A stretch of 64,000 nt of DNA from CAVUFH01 sp963740835 (GTDB lineage: Bacteria > Actinomycetota > Acidimicrobiia > IMCC26256 > PALSA-610), in contig CAVUFH010000002.1 in assembly GCA_963740835.1 (NCBI GenBank), positions 434,001-498,000 of the forward strand, given 5' to 3'. Positions 26,012-33,669 of the stretch are shown here, in pieces. Numbering within the stretch: the first letter of the stretch is position 1; each line of letters begins with the position of its first letter. The notes under the pieces were generated by a model that did not search any database, was not told the origin of the DNA, and worked only from the letters and a program-made list of their open reading frames with translations. Both the position numbers and the translations under genes were made by a program.

Positions 26012-26920
26012 ATGGACCTCGATCTCGACGACGACCAGACCGCGCTCCGCGACGGCATCGCGGCGCTGCTCGCGGGGCGCTTCGACTCCGATCGGGTGCG
26101 CGCCGGCTTCGACCGTGCCATGTACGACGAGCTCGCGTCCGCGGGTGTGTTCGCGCTGCGCGCCGACGGCTTCGCGTGGGCCGACGCGGTGGTCGTGTTC
26201 GAACAGCTCGGACGGCACTGTGTGCCCGGCCCACTCGTCGCGTGCCTGCTCGCCGGCGACGGCATCGCGGGTATCGTCGAGCGCGCCGATCCGGTATGGA
26301 TCGAAGATCTCGAAGAACTCGAGTCGCTCTACGTCCTCGACGGCGACACGGTGACGCGCGTCGATCCGCGCGCGCTCGCCGCCGAGGTGTCGCCGTGGCC
26401 ACTCGATCCGCTCACGCCCGTCGCACGCGTCGACGAGCTGCCCGCTGGCACCGCGACCGGCATCGATGGCGCCGAGTGGTGGCGGGCGGCAGCGGTGCTC
26501 ACCGCCGCGTTCCAGCTCGGCCTGGCCGATCGGTGCACCGAGCTCGCAGTCGCGTACGCCAAGGAGCGGGTGCAGTTCGACCGCGCGATCGCGTCGTTCC
26601 AGGCGATCAAGCACATCTGTGCCGACATGGTGACCCGCACCGAGGTCGCGCGCGCCGCCGTGTACGCCGCCGGCGCCCACCTCGATGCGCCGGGAGGGGA
26701 CGCGCACGCGCTGGACCGCAGCATCGCGACCGCCAAGCTCCTCGCGGGCGATGCCGCGATCGCCAACGGCAAGGCGGCCACGCAGGTGCACGGCGGGATG
26801 GGCTACACCTGGGAGGTCGACGTCCACCTCTACCTGAAGCGAGCGTGGGTGCTCGAGACCCGGTTCGGGTCCGGCGACCACCATGCCGACGTGATCGCTG
26901 CCTCCCTCCCCGGATCCTGA
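26012..26920 (+). CDS. Acyl-CoA dehydrogenase, short partner subunit
   Basis: 302 residues, 60 to 80 short of a normal acyl-CoA dehydrogenase. The N-terminal helices are present, the middle beta domain is reduced to a remnant (VYVLDGDTVTRVDPRA type strands), and the C-terminal helical domain is intact (YAKERVQFDRAIASFQAIKH and VHGGMGYTWE). This size and shape matches the beta subunits of alpha2beta2 FadE enzymes, in which only one subunit type keeps the full FAD site. It lies 43 bases behind the full-length dehydrogenase. Confidence 0.85.
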   Translation: MDLDLDDDQTALRDGIAALLAGRFDSDRVRAGFDRAMYDELASAGVFALRADGFAWADAVVVFEQLGRHCVPGPLVACLLAGDGIAGIVERADPVWIEDLEELESLYVLDGDTVTRVDPRALAAEVSPWPLDPLTPVARVDELPAGTATGIDGAEWWRAAAVLTAAFQLGLADRCTELAVAYAKERVQFDRAIASFQAIKHICADMVTRTEVARAAVYAAGAHLDAPGGDAHALDRSIATAKLLAGDAAIANGKAATQVHGGMGYTWEVDVHLYLKRAWVLETRFGSGDHHADVIAASLPGS

Positions 26921-26992
26921 GCTGCCAGATGGTGGGCAGATCGTGGGGAATTCCGCCTTCGGTCGGGCCGTGGACCGGTCGATACCCGGTCC

Positions 26993-27988
26993 GTGCGGGC
27001 ATGTCACAACTGTGGATATCTGGTTCCTGACGCCTGGGATACGTGCAAGCGCTGCCATGCGGCGCTGAAGGACCGCCTTCCCGCAGGTGCCGGCGCCCGG
27101 CGCGCCACCCCGTACTCGCCGCTCGCGGCGCCCAAGCCGGCCGCGCCGAAGTCGTCCACGGTCCCCCTGGCCGCGCCGACCGTGCCGGTCGATACCGAAC
27201 CCGCCGCGGCCCGACCGGTCGTCGGACTCCCGACGCGCGCCCCCGCGCCGCCGCTCGCCACGAAAGCGCCGGCCTCGCCGGCCGGTTACGACGCGAACTT
27301 CTCGGCGCCGGTCCGGCTCGGCCTCCCGGACGGCGTCGTGCCGGCCCCGCGGCCCGACATCACCCGCGAAGCGGCCTCATCGGAGTCGTGGAAACCGCCG
27401 ACGCGATCGTTGCGGCGCCGCGTCGCCGCGCACTGGGTGCGGATCGTCGTGGCCACGCTCGTGCTCGCCATGGTGCTCGGGGGATGGCGTGTCGTCGACG
27501 CACGCATGCACGCACCGCCGCCTCAGGTCCAGGCGTACGTCCATGGCGACGGTCAGGCGTACATGCCGCTCGGTCAGGGATTCACGGCGCGATTGCCGAT
27601 GCTGCCGACCGAGTCCACGCAAACGGTCACGGTCAACGGCGCGGTCGTGACGATGCACCTCGCGCTCATCCAACAACAGGATTGGGAGGCGGGCATCGTC
27701 ACCATCGACCTGCCCGCGCCGCTGCCCACAGCTCAGGTGGAGGACGCGATGCGCAGCGCGTTCGCGTCCGGCAACAGCGCGGTCTCGGGCCGGCTCGAGA
27801 AGCAGGATCCGGTGTCACACGAGGGGTGGCCCGCGATGGACGCGGAGATCATCCCGCCCGACGGCCACCCGCTCCTCACGCGCATCGTGGTCGTCAAGCA
27901 GAAGGTGTACGTGTTGCTCGCACACTCGGTGAACGGCACGAGCCGGTTCTTCGACGAGCTCGTCGATTCGTTCCACGCGGTGGGGTAG
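26993..27988 (+). CDS. Zinc-ribbon membrane protein of unknown function
   Basis: 331 residues with a GTG start. A zinc ribbon is formed by Cys4, Cys7, Cys18 and Cys21 (CHNCGYLVP, DTCKRC). A disordered Pro/Ala-rich stretch of about 110 residues, one membrane helix (WVRIVVATLVLAMVLGGW) and an extracellular domain of about 150 residues follow. The last part has a lipoprotein-like beta fold (GQGFTARLPMLPTESTQTV, IVVVKQKVYVLLAHS) seen in many actinobacterial surface proteins. No closer assignment is possible. Confidence 0.65.
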   Translation: MRACHNCGYLVPDAWDTCKRCHAALKDRLPAGAGARRATPYSPLAAPKPAAPKSSTVPLAAPTVPVDTEPAAARPVVGLPTRAPAPPLATKAPASPAGYDANFSAPVRLGLPDGVVPAPRPDITREAASSESWKPPTRSLRRRVAAHWVRIVVATLVLAMVLGGWRVVDARMHAPPPQVQAYVHGDGQAYMPLGQGFTARLPMLPTESTQTVTVNGAVVTMHLALIQQQDWEAGIVTIDLPAPLPTAQVEDAMRSAFASGNSAVSGRLEKQDPVSHEGWPAMDAEIIPPDGHPLLTRIVVVKQKVYVLLAHSVNGTSRFFDELVDSFHAVG

Positions 27989-28023
27989 CGCTCGCGGCGA
28001 CGCGCCGCGCCACGCCGTCGCGT

Positions 28024-28788
28024 TCAGCGCCGGCGGGCGCGCCAGATCTGTTCGGCCGGCCAGTGGTGGGCCCACGCGTCCGGCACGAACTCGTCGTAGG
28101 TCGTCGTCGCGTCGGCCGGCGGGCTCAGTTCGAGGAGGAGCTCGACGTCGAAGCCGTGCGCGCGCAACAACTGCACCCACGTACCGGGCGGGAAGACCCA
28201 GTCGATAGTGCCGTCGCCGAAGTCGATGCGGCCGAGCTGGTCGTAGTCGATGTGCAGCTTGCGGGACTGGCGCTCCCGGCGGTTGCTCCATGTGAGGTAC
28301 ACGAGCGGGTGGGTCGCGCAGAACGCGAGCATCCCTCCGGGCCGCAGCACGCGTACCACCTCGGGCAGTGTGCGTTCCGGATCGCAGAAGCTCATCGCGC
28401 CGTGATCGCAGAACACGATGTCGAAGGCTTCCGCCGCGAACGGCAACGACTCACCGCTCGCATGCACGAGCGGCACCTCGGTGGCCTGCGCCGCGCAGTG
28501 TGACTGCGCATGGCGCAGTTGACCGGCCGAGAGGTCGAGGCCGGTGGGGCGGGCGCCGGCGCGGGCCAGCGCGGCGGACCACTGCGCCGCGCCGCAGCCC
28601 AGCTCCAGCATGTCCTGATCGCGGATGTCGCCGAGCACGCCGAGCTCGGACTCCGGGCGGCGCCACGCGCCCCATGCGAGCGGGCGGGCCGCGAGATCGG
28701 CGCCATGGACTTCCTGGTAGGCGTCCGAGTCCGCATCCCAGAACTTCCGGTTCCGAGCGATGTGATCACGCGGCGAAGCTTGCGTCAC
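28024..28788 (-). CDS. Class I SAM-dependent methyltransferase
   Basis: 254 residues. Motif I MLELGCGAAQWSAALARAGA binds SAM, GLDLSAGQL is the acidic end of strand two, FDIVFCDHGAMSF is motif II and RVLRPGGMLAF motif III. The N-terminus (DHIARNRKFWDADSDAYQ) is common in actinobacterial small-molecule methyltransferases. Substrate unknown. It is monocistronic; the region before its start carries an integrase remnant on the opposite strand. Confidence 0.82.
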   Translation of the reverse strand: MTQASPRDHIARNRKFWDADSDAYQEVHGADLAARPLAWGAWRRPESELGVLGDIRDQDMLELGCGAAQWSAALARAGARPTGLDLSAGQLRHAQSHCAAQATEVPLVHASGESLPFAAEAFDIVFCDHGAMSFCDPERTLPEVVRVLRPGGMLAFCATHPLVYLTWSNRRERQSRKLHIDYDQLGRIDFGDGTIDWVFPPGTWVQLLRAHGFDVELLLELSPPADATTTYDEFVPDAWAHHWPAEQIWRARRR

Positions 28789-28799
28789 AGACCGACGAT

Positions 28800-28961
28800 A
28801 TGCCCCGGGCGCGCGACACCGGTCGTTCCCTGCGCCGGGGCATGATCCTTGCCGCGGCGGCGCGGGGTGCTTCCGATGACGGGATCATGGCGCAGACCGG
28901 GCACCGCAGTCGCCGGCTCGTGCGGGCGTACCGGCAGGTTGGCTACGTTCCCGCTCCGTGA
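28800..28961 (+). pseudogene. Remnant of a tyrosine recombinase/integrase C-terminus
   Basis: The 53-residue frame contains SLRRGMILAAAARGASDDGIM, then TGHRSRRLVRAYRQV. This is the tyrosine-recombinase active-site layout: the LRR(G) motif, the TGH motif about 25 residues later and the catalytic Tyr nine residues after the His. The usual His before LRR is Arg here, and the whole N-terminal and core part is missing. It is therefore a decayed fragment, the only trace of a mobile element I see. Its stop overlaps the GTG of the thiolase-like gene. Confidence 0.65.
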
Positions 28962-30157
28962 CCAGTGCTGCGAATCGACCTGAGCTCCGGCCAAACGGGA
29001 GAAACGTGTGTGTCGTCGGCGTCGGCCTGGCCGACGGTCCGGTCGCGCCGAACCTGACCGGGACGATGCTCGAAGCGCAAGCGTTCCGGCGCGCGCTCGA
29101 CGATTCCGGCCTCGAACCGCGTGACGTCGGTGGGCTCGCGAGCGCGGGGTACGGCGGGATGCACGAGGTGCAGCTCGCTGAGTACCTCGGTCTGACACCA
29201 CACTGGCTGGAGTCGACATCGGTCGGTGGCTCCAGCTTCGAGTTCCAGGCGCTGCACGCGTACCGCGCGATCCAAGCCGGCGATGTCGACACCGTCGCCA
29301 TCGTCTACGGCAACAATCAGCTCACCGCGTTCGGGCGCACGCTCGGCACCGGTGGTGGCGGCGGGCGCGGTGGCGGTGCGATGCCGCTGGGGATGTCCTA
29401 CGAGTTCCCGACCGGGATCACGCTCGTCGGTTCGTACGCAATGGCGGCGCGCCGGTCACATGCACCAGTACGGAACGACGCCCGAACAGCTGGCCTCCAT
29501 CTCGGTGCAGACGCGGGAGCACGCGGGCCGCAACCCGAACGCGATGTACCGGGACCCGATCACGATCGACGACGTGCTGTCGTCCAAGCTCGTCGCCGAC
29601 CCGTTGCACAAGCTCGACTGCTGCGTCATCTCCGATGGCGGATGCTGCATCATCATGACGACCGAAGAACGCGCACGCGCGCTGCCGCATCGGCCCGTGT
29701 TCGTGCGCGGCGCCGCGGGCGGCACGACGCACCATTCGATCCAGGGCATGGCGGACATGACCGTGACCGCCGCGGCAGTGAGCGGCCCGAAGGCATTCGC
29801 CGAAGCGGGGATCACCCCGGCCGACGTCGATGTGTTCGAGATGTACGACTCGTTCACGTACACGGTGCTCGTCGTGCTCGAGGACCTCGGCTTCGCGCCC
29901 AAGGGCGAGGGCGGTCCGTTCGTGGCCGACGGCAGCCTGCGGCTCGGGGCGCGCTGCCGACGAACACCGACGGCGGGGGTTTGTCGTCCACGCACCCCGG
30001 CATGCGCGGCTTGTTTCTCCTCTGCGAAGCGACGCGCCAGCTGCGCGGCGAAGGCGGCGACGCGCAGGTCGCCGGCGCGGAGATCGCCGTCGCGCACGGC
30101 AGCGGCGGCTGGTTGTCCACCCAGGGCACGGTCGTCCTCGGAACGGAGCCCGCATGA
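28958..30157 (+). CDS. Thiolase-like (SCP-x/Ltp2 type) protein, two compensating frameshifts
   Basis: About 399 residues. The frame slips by an insertion near 29456 and returns after a deletion in a G run near 29948. Reassembled, it matches SCP-x/Ltp-type thiolase-like proteins: VVGVGLADG, GTTPEQLASISVQTREHA, YDSFTYTVLVVLEDLGF, LPTNTDGGGLS and AVAHGSGGW. The normal thiolase nucleophile Cys is replaced in SVGGSSFEF, so it may be an Ltp2-like retro-aldolase rather than a thiolase. The overlapping DUF35 gene is the known partner of such aldolases in sterol side-chain degradation. Confidence 0.82.
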   Translation: MTSAANRPELRPNGRNVCVVGVGLADGPVAPNLTGTMLEAQAFRRALDDSGLEPRDVGGLASAGYGGMHEVQLAEYLGLTPHWLESTSVGGSSFEFQALHAYRAIQAGDVDTVAIVYGNNQLTAFGRTLGTGGGGGRGGGAMPLGMSYEFPTGITLVGSYAMAARRSHAPVRNDARTAGLHLGADAGARGPQPERDVPGPDHDRRRAVVQARRRPVAQARLLRHLRWRMLHHHDDRRTRTRAAASARVRARRRGRHDAPFDPGHGGHDRDRRGSERPEGIRRSGDHPGRRRCVRDVRLVHVHGARRARGPRLRAQGRGRSVRGRRQPAARGALPTNTDGGGLSSTHPGMRGLFLLCEATRQLRGEGGDAQVAGAEIAVAHGSGGWLSTQGTVVLGTEPA

Positions 30158-30624
30158 CCTCGCCCCCGTCGCCCGAATCGCTCACCCCGCCTGAATCGGT
30201 TGGGCCCGACTGGAGCGAGACGCCGAAGTACCTGCTGCCGTCGCCGACCCCGGACGACCGCGAGTTCTGGGAGGGCGCGCGCCGCGGCGAACTGCGCATC
30301 CAGCACTGCACCTCGTGCGGCAAGCACCAGCACTACCCCCGCTTGCTGTGCTCACACTGTGGTCGCGACACGATCAAGTGGGTGACCGCGTCCGGCGGCG
30401 GCACGTTGTACTCGTACACCGTGATCCGCCAGAACGGCGTGCCCCCGTTCAACGCGCGGGTGCCGTTCGTCGTCGCGACGATCGACCTCGACGAGGACGG
30501 CGCGCGCATCCTCGCCGCGATGCCCGCGCTCGCGCCCGAGGCCGCGACGATCGGCATGCGGGTGCGGGCGACCTTCCGCCCCGCGAGTGACGAGTTCGGC
30601 TTCGTCGACTTCGCCCCCGCGTAG
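30154..30624 (+). CDS. DUF35 zinc-ribbon/OB-fold protein, partner of the thiolase-like gene
   Basis: 156 residues. An N-terminal helix (DREFWEGARRGELRIQ) leads into a rubredoxin-like zinc ribbon (HCTSCGKHQHYPRLLCSHCG) and an OB fold (GTLYSYTVIRQNG to VRATFRP). DUF35 proteins bind acyl-CoA and complex with thiolase-like or MaoC-like enzymes. The ATG overlaps the thiolase-like stop as ATGA, which supports a complex. A large palindromic element begins 6 bases after its stop. Confidence 0.88.
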   Translation: MTSPPSPESLTPPESVGPDWSETPKYLLPSPTPDDREFWEGARRGELRIQHCTSCGKHQHYPRLLCSHCGRDTIKWVTASGGGTLYSYTVIRQNGVPPFNARVPFVVATIDLDEDGARILAAMPALAPEAATIGMRVRATFRPASDEFGFVDFAPA

Positions 30625-30630
30625 AACACG

Positions 30631-30683
30631 AGGTTTTGGCGACAAACGGCGACCGTCGCGGTCGTGGATTGTCGCCAAAACCT
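30631..30683. repeat. Long nested palindrome, element 1
   Basis: Perfect 15-base arms AGGTTTTGGCGACAA (30631-30645) and TTGTCGCCAAAACCT (30669-30683) surround 23 bases that contain a second hairpin, CGACC/GGTCG. It follows the DUF35 stop at once. There is no 3' T run. It has the same architecture as the element at 35155-35205. Confidence 0.85.
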
Positions 30684-30703
30684 GTGGTGGCGGGGTGCGG
30701 GGC

Positions 30704-30722
30704 ATCTGACGGTGCGTCAGAT
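30704..30722. promoter_or_regulatory. TetR-type operator, class I (autoregulatory)
   Basis: Arms ATCTGACG and CGTCAGAT with spacer GTG, perfectly paired. It ends 21 bases before the GTG of a TetR gene, the usual place for autorepression. The same site is found at 13642 and 24799. Confidence 0.7.
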
Positions 30723-30743
30723 CGCCGCGTACGCTGCTCGCTC

Positions 30744-31383
30744 GTGGATCAGATCCAGGCGCTGGACGGGCGAGCGCTCGGCAAGCGCGGCGTCGAGACC
30801 CGGCGCCGCCTGCTCGACGCGACCCGCTCGCTGCTCGAGACCCACGGCGTCCGTGACCTGCGCGTCGTCGACATCGCCCGGGAGGTCGGCACTTCGCCCG
30901 CGACCTTCTACCAGTACTTCCGAGATGTCGAGGAGGCGGTGCTCGCGCTCGCGGCCGAGGTCGGCGACGAGGTGCAGCCGCTCGCCCACCTCGTGAACGA
31001 ACCCTGGGACGGCGCGGGCGGGCTCGACTCGGCGCGCGCGCTCGTCGACGGCTTCGTCACCTACTGGGATCGCCACCGCGCGGTGTTGCGCATCCGCAAC
31101 CTGGCTGCGCAGGAGGGCGATGTCCGTTTCCGGGAGGTGCGGAATCGCACGCTGTTCGAGTTCAACGCGAACTTCCGCAGGCAGATCGCGGCCGCCCGCG
31201 CGCGGCGAGGTCGCGGACGCGATGTCACCGGCCGCCGCCGCGGCCGCGCTCGTCGCGCTGATCGAGCGCATGGCCGCGTTTCACCGCGACCTCGAACCGA
31301 TCGGGATCTCGCGCGAGGACCTCGTCGAGACGACGGCCCGCATCATCTACCAGACGGTGGTGGGGTCAGCTCACACCGGCTGA
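30744..31383 (+). CDS. TetR family regulator, one frameshift
   Basis: About 212 residues after correcting a +1 indel near 31203. The N-terminal helix-turn-helix is textbook: TRRRLLDATRSLLETHGV, VVDIAREVGTSPATFYQYFRDVEEAVLALA. The ligand domain continues to LVETTARIIYQTVVGSAH in the shifted frame. The class I operator just upstream suggests autorepression and control of the operons at 13.7 and 24.8 kb. The ligand is probably an acyl-CoA or lipid, as in related fatty-acid TetR proteins, but that is inferred. It is convergent with the next TetR gene, overlapping by 18 bases. Confidence 0.82.
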
Positions 31384-31962
31384 GACGTGCCCCGGCGCGA
31401 CGATCGAGATCGCGAGCTTGGCGAGCAAGCCTTCGACTTGCTCGGGCGATCGTTCGTTGTTGCGCAGTCGCTCAAAGGTCGCGAACGATGTCAGCACGGC
31501 GAGCGCGTCGATGGCCTCGTCGTTCGTCCAATGCCCGCGCAGGTGACCTCCGGCGGCAAGGGCTTCGACCAGTTTGCGGAGGGATTCCGGGTCGATCGCG
31601 TCACCCGTGGGCTTCGCCCCGGTCATCGCCGCGAGCGTGCGCAACTCGCGCATCGTGTCCTCGTGGTCCGCCCAGTGGTGGCACACCTCGGCCAACGTGT
31701 CCCGCAACGCCCGCAGCGGATCGGCATCGGCCGTGTTCGCGGCTTCGAGCGTGACCGAGCGCGCGGCGGTGGCTGCGAGTTCGTCGAGCACTGCCCGTTT
31801 GGAACGGAAGTGCTCATAGACCGTGGCCCGGGCGACGCCCGCCTCCTTGGCCAACTGGTCCATGCTGAACCCGCCGGGCCCTCGCTCATGGGCCAGTCGG
31901 GCCGCGGCTTCCAGGATTCTCGTTCGCGTCGCGCGAACCAGTTCACGTCGGGTCGGACTCAA
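31366..31962 (-). CDS. TetR family regulator
   Basis: 198 residues. HTH: RTRILEAAARLAHERGPGGFSMDQLAKEAGVARATVYEHF. The rest is a helical ligand domain, with a WADHEDTMRELRTLA helix. The start at 31962 would be a TTG; it is kept because the HTH needs those residues. A palindrome GTTCGCG-TCG-CGCGAAC at 31922-31938 lies within its first codons and has the same 7-3-7 geometry as the class I operators. Its targets are unknown. Confidence 0.8.
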   Translation of the reverse strand: MSPTRRELVRATRTRILEAAARLAHERGPGGFSMDQLAKEAGVARATVYEHFRSKRAVLDELAATAARSVTLEAANTADADPLRALRDTLAEVCHHWADHEDTMRELRTLAAMTGAKPTGDAIDPESLRKLVEALAAGGHLRGHWTNDEAIDALAVLTSFATFERLRNNERSPEQVEGLLAKLAISIVAPGHVSAGVS

Positions 31963-32049
31963 TGTCTGCTCCGGTGCCCACCCAGCTCGGCACGTTCGGA
32001 CAGCAGGGAGTTTCGCGCGATCGGGCAGATTTCATGCCTGCCGTGTTTT

Positions 32050-33594
32050 TCAGACGTTCTGTGTGGCGGCGAGCGCGAACTCGATTTCGCGGCCGAAGAC
32101 CTGTTCGAACAGGTCGCGCCGGCGCCGCGCGCCCCACAGCGCGAGTTCAGCGTCGCCGTGCACGCGCAGGCGCAGAATCACGAGGTCGGCGCCGATGTCG
32201 GCGCGCACGTCGCCGACGACACCGCGCCGGCCGCGATCGAGACCGTCGGCGACGCGCAGCAGCGCCGCCAGCTTGCGGACCCGTCCACGATCGTCGGGGG
32301 ACAGTGCGGCGAAGCGCGCTTCGGACGGCTTGGGGTCGCCGCGACGATGGTGGCGAACGAGCGTCGCGAGGAACTCGATCTCCGAGGGTTCGAAGCCGCG
32401 CAGTTGCGCGTTCTCGACGAGGTAGGCCGCGTGCCGATGATGACCCTTGCGGGACACGTGCTGGCCGATGTCGTGGAGCATCGACGCGAACTCCAGCATC
32501 TCGCGGTCCTCGGGGCCGAGCCCGTGCAGCGGCTGCGTCTCGTCGAACAGGCGCAGCGCGAGCCGGGTGACGTGCGCGGTGTGCCTCTCGTCCGAGTTGC
32601 ACCGGCGCGCCAGGTTGGCGATCGCGGCGCGGCGGAGCGCGCGCGGATCGTCGGACCAATCGTCGGGATCGTGCGTGCGCACCGCGTCGAGCACGATCCC
32701 TTCGCGCAGGGCCCAGTCGCTGACGGTCAGGATCTCGACATCGAAGAGGTCGAGCGCGGTGATGAGCAGCATCGACCCGGCGGGGAGAAGCTCGGCCCGC
32801 TTCTCCTCGAGGCCGGGGAGCCGGCGGCGGTCGGCGACCTTGCTGCGCATCACGCGGTCGTGGAGCGCGCGCAGGTCCTCACGCGTGACGCGCAAGCCGT
32901 TCGCGACTGCGGGTACGTCGCCCGTCGCCTGTGCGACCGTCATGCGCGCGAGGTCGTTGATCGTGCCGCTCGTACCGACGCACATGCCCGGCGAACGGCT
33001 GACAATGTCGGGGAGCAACGGTTCGAGGGCTTCGCGTACGTGCTCCTCGAGGCGCTTCCGTTCTGCCTTCGACGGTGGGTCGTCGTTGACGTACTCGGCC
33101 GTGAGCCGCCCGACGCCGAGGGGCACGCTGTCGGCCCAGCGCAACCCGGCTGCGTCGCCGATCATCAGTTCGACGCTGCCGCCGCCGATGTCGATGCCGA
33201 GCGCGGGGGAGGGGTCGATGACGACGCTCGAGCGCACGGCCGCGAAGATGAGCCGCGCTTCTTCGAGGCCACTGATCACCTCGACCTCGACGTCGGTCTC
33301 CTCCTCGATGCGGTCGACGAGCTCGCTGCCGTTGCTCGCGCTTCGCATCGCGCTCGTCGCCTTGGCGAGCACCTCGGTGGCGCCGAGCGCGTCGGCGAGC
33401 TGCTTCATCCGCCGCACAGCCGCGACCGCCCGGTCCGCGGCCGCGGGGGAGATGTGGCCGTGGCGCGTGACGTCGTCGCCGAGGCGGAGCATCTCCTTCT
33501 CGCGGGCGACGGCTTCGAAGGTGCCGTCGGGGTGCACGTCGGCGACGAGCAGGTGGAAGGAGTTCGAGCCGAGGTCGAGCGCTGCGATGCGCAT
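32050..33594 (-). CDS. ppx: Ppx/GppA phosphatase with C-terminal HD domain
   Basis: 514 residues. The actin-like ATPase start IAALDLGSNSFHLLVADV and the GIDIGGGSVELMIGD and GTSGTINDLA motifs identify the exopolyphosphatase/pppGpp phosphatase family. The second half has an HD-type helical domain (EFASMLHDIGQHVSRKGHHRHAA). It removes terminal phosphate from polyphosphate or converts pppGpp to ppGpp; sequence does not decide which. It diverges from an aldehyde dehydrogenase across 75 bases. Confidence 0.88.
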   Translation of the reverse strand: MRIAALDLGSNSFHLLVADVHPDGTFEAVAREKEMLRLGDDVTRHGHISPAAADRAVAAVRRMKQLADALGATEVLAKATSAMRSASNGSELVDRIEEETDVEVEVISGLEEARLIFAAVRSSVVIDPSPALGIDIGGGSVELMIGDAAGLRWADSVPLGVGRLTAEYVNDDPPSKAERKRLEEHVREALEPLLPDIVSRSPGMCVGTSGTINDLARMTVAQATGDVPAVANGLRVTREDLRALHDRVMRSKVADRRRLPGLEEKRAELLPAGSMLLITALDLFDVEILTVSDWALREGIVLDAVRTHDPDDWSDDPRALRRAAIANLARRCNSDERHTAHVTRLALRLFDETQPLHGLGPEDREMLEFASMLHDIGQHVSRKGHHRHAAYLVENAQLRGFEPSEIEFLATLVRHHRRGDPKPSEARFAALSPDDRGRVRKLAALLRVADGLDRGRRGVVGDVRADIGADLVILRLRVHGDAELALWGARRRRDLFEQVFGREIEFALAATQNV

Positions 33595-33669
33595 GTGGGA
33601 GCCGAGGATATCGGCCTAGGGTGTGCCCGCCGCGACGAGGGAGTCGCGCTGAGGAGTGAGGCATACAAC

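Noticed and set aside
30631..30683. Ordinary Rho-independent terminator
   Set aside because: The T and A runs are inside the stem and no T run follows; the nested design and second copy suggest a repeat family instead.
31922..31938. GTTCGCG-TCG-CGCGAAC as an operator of the second TetR gene
   Set aside because: It lies inside the first codons of the gene and such GC palindromes are easily due to chance; mentioned only with the gene.
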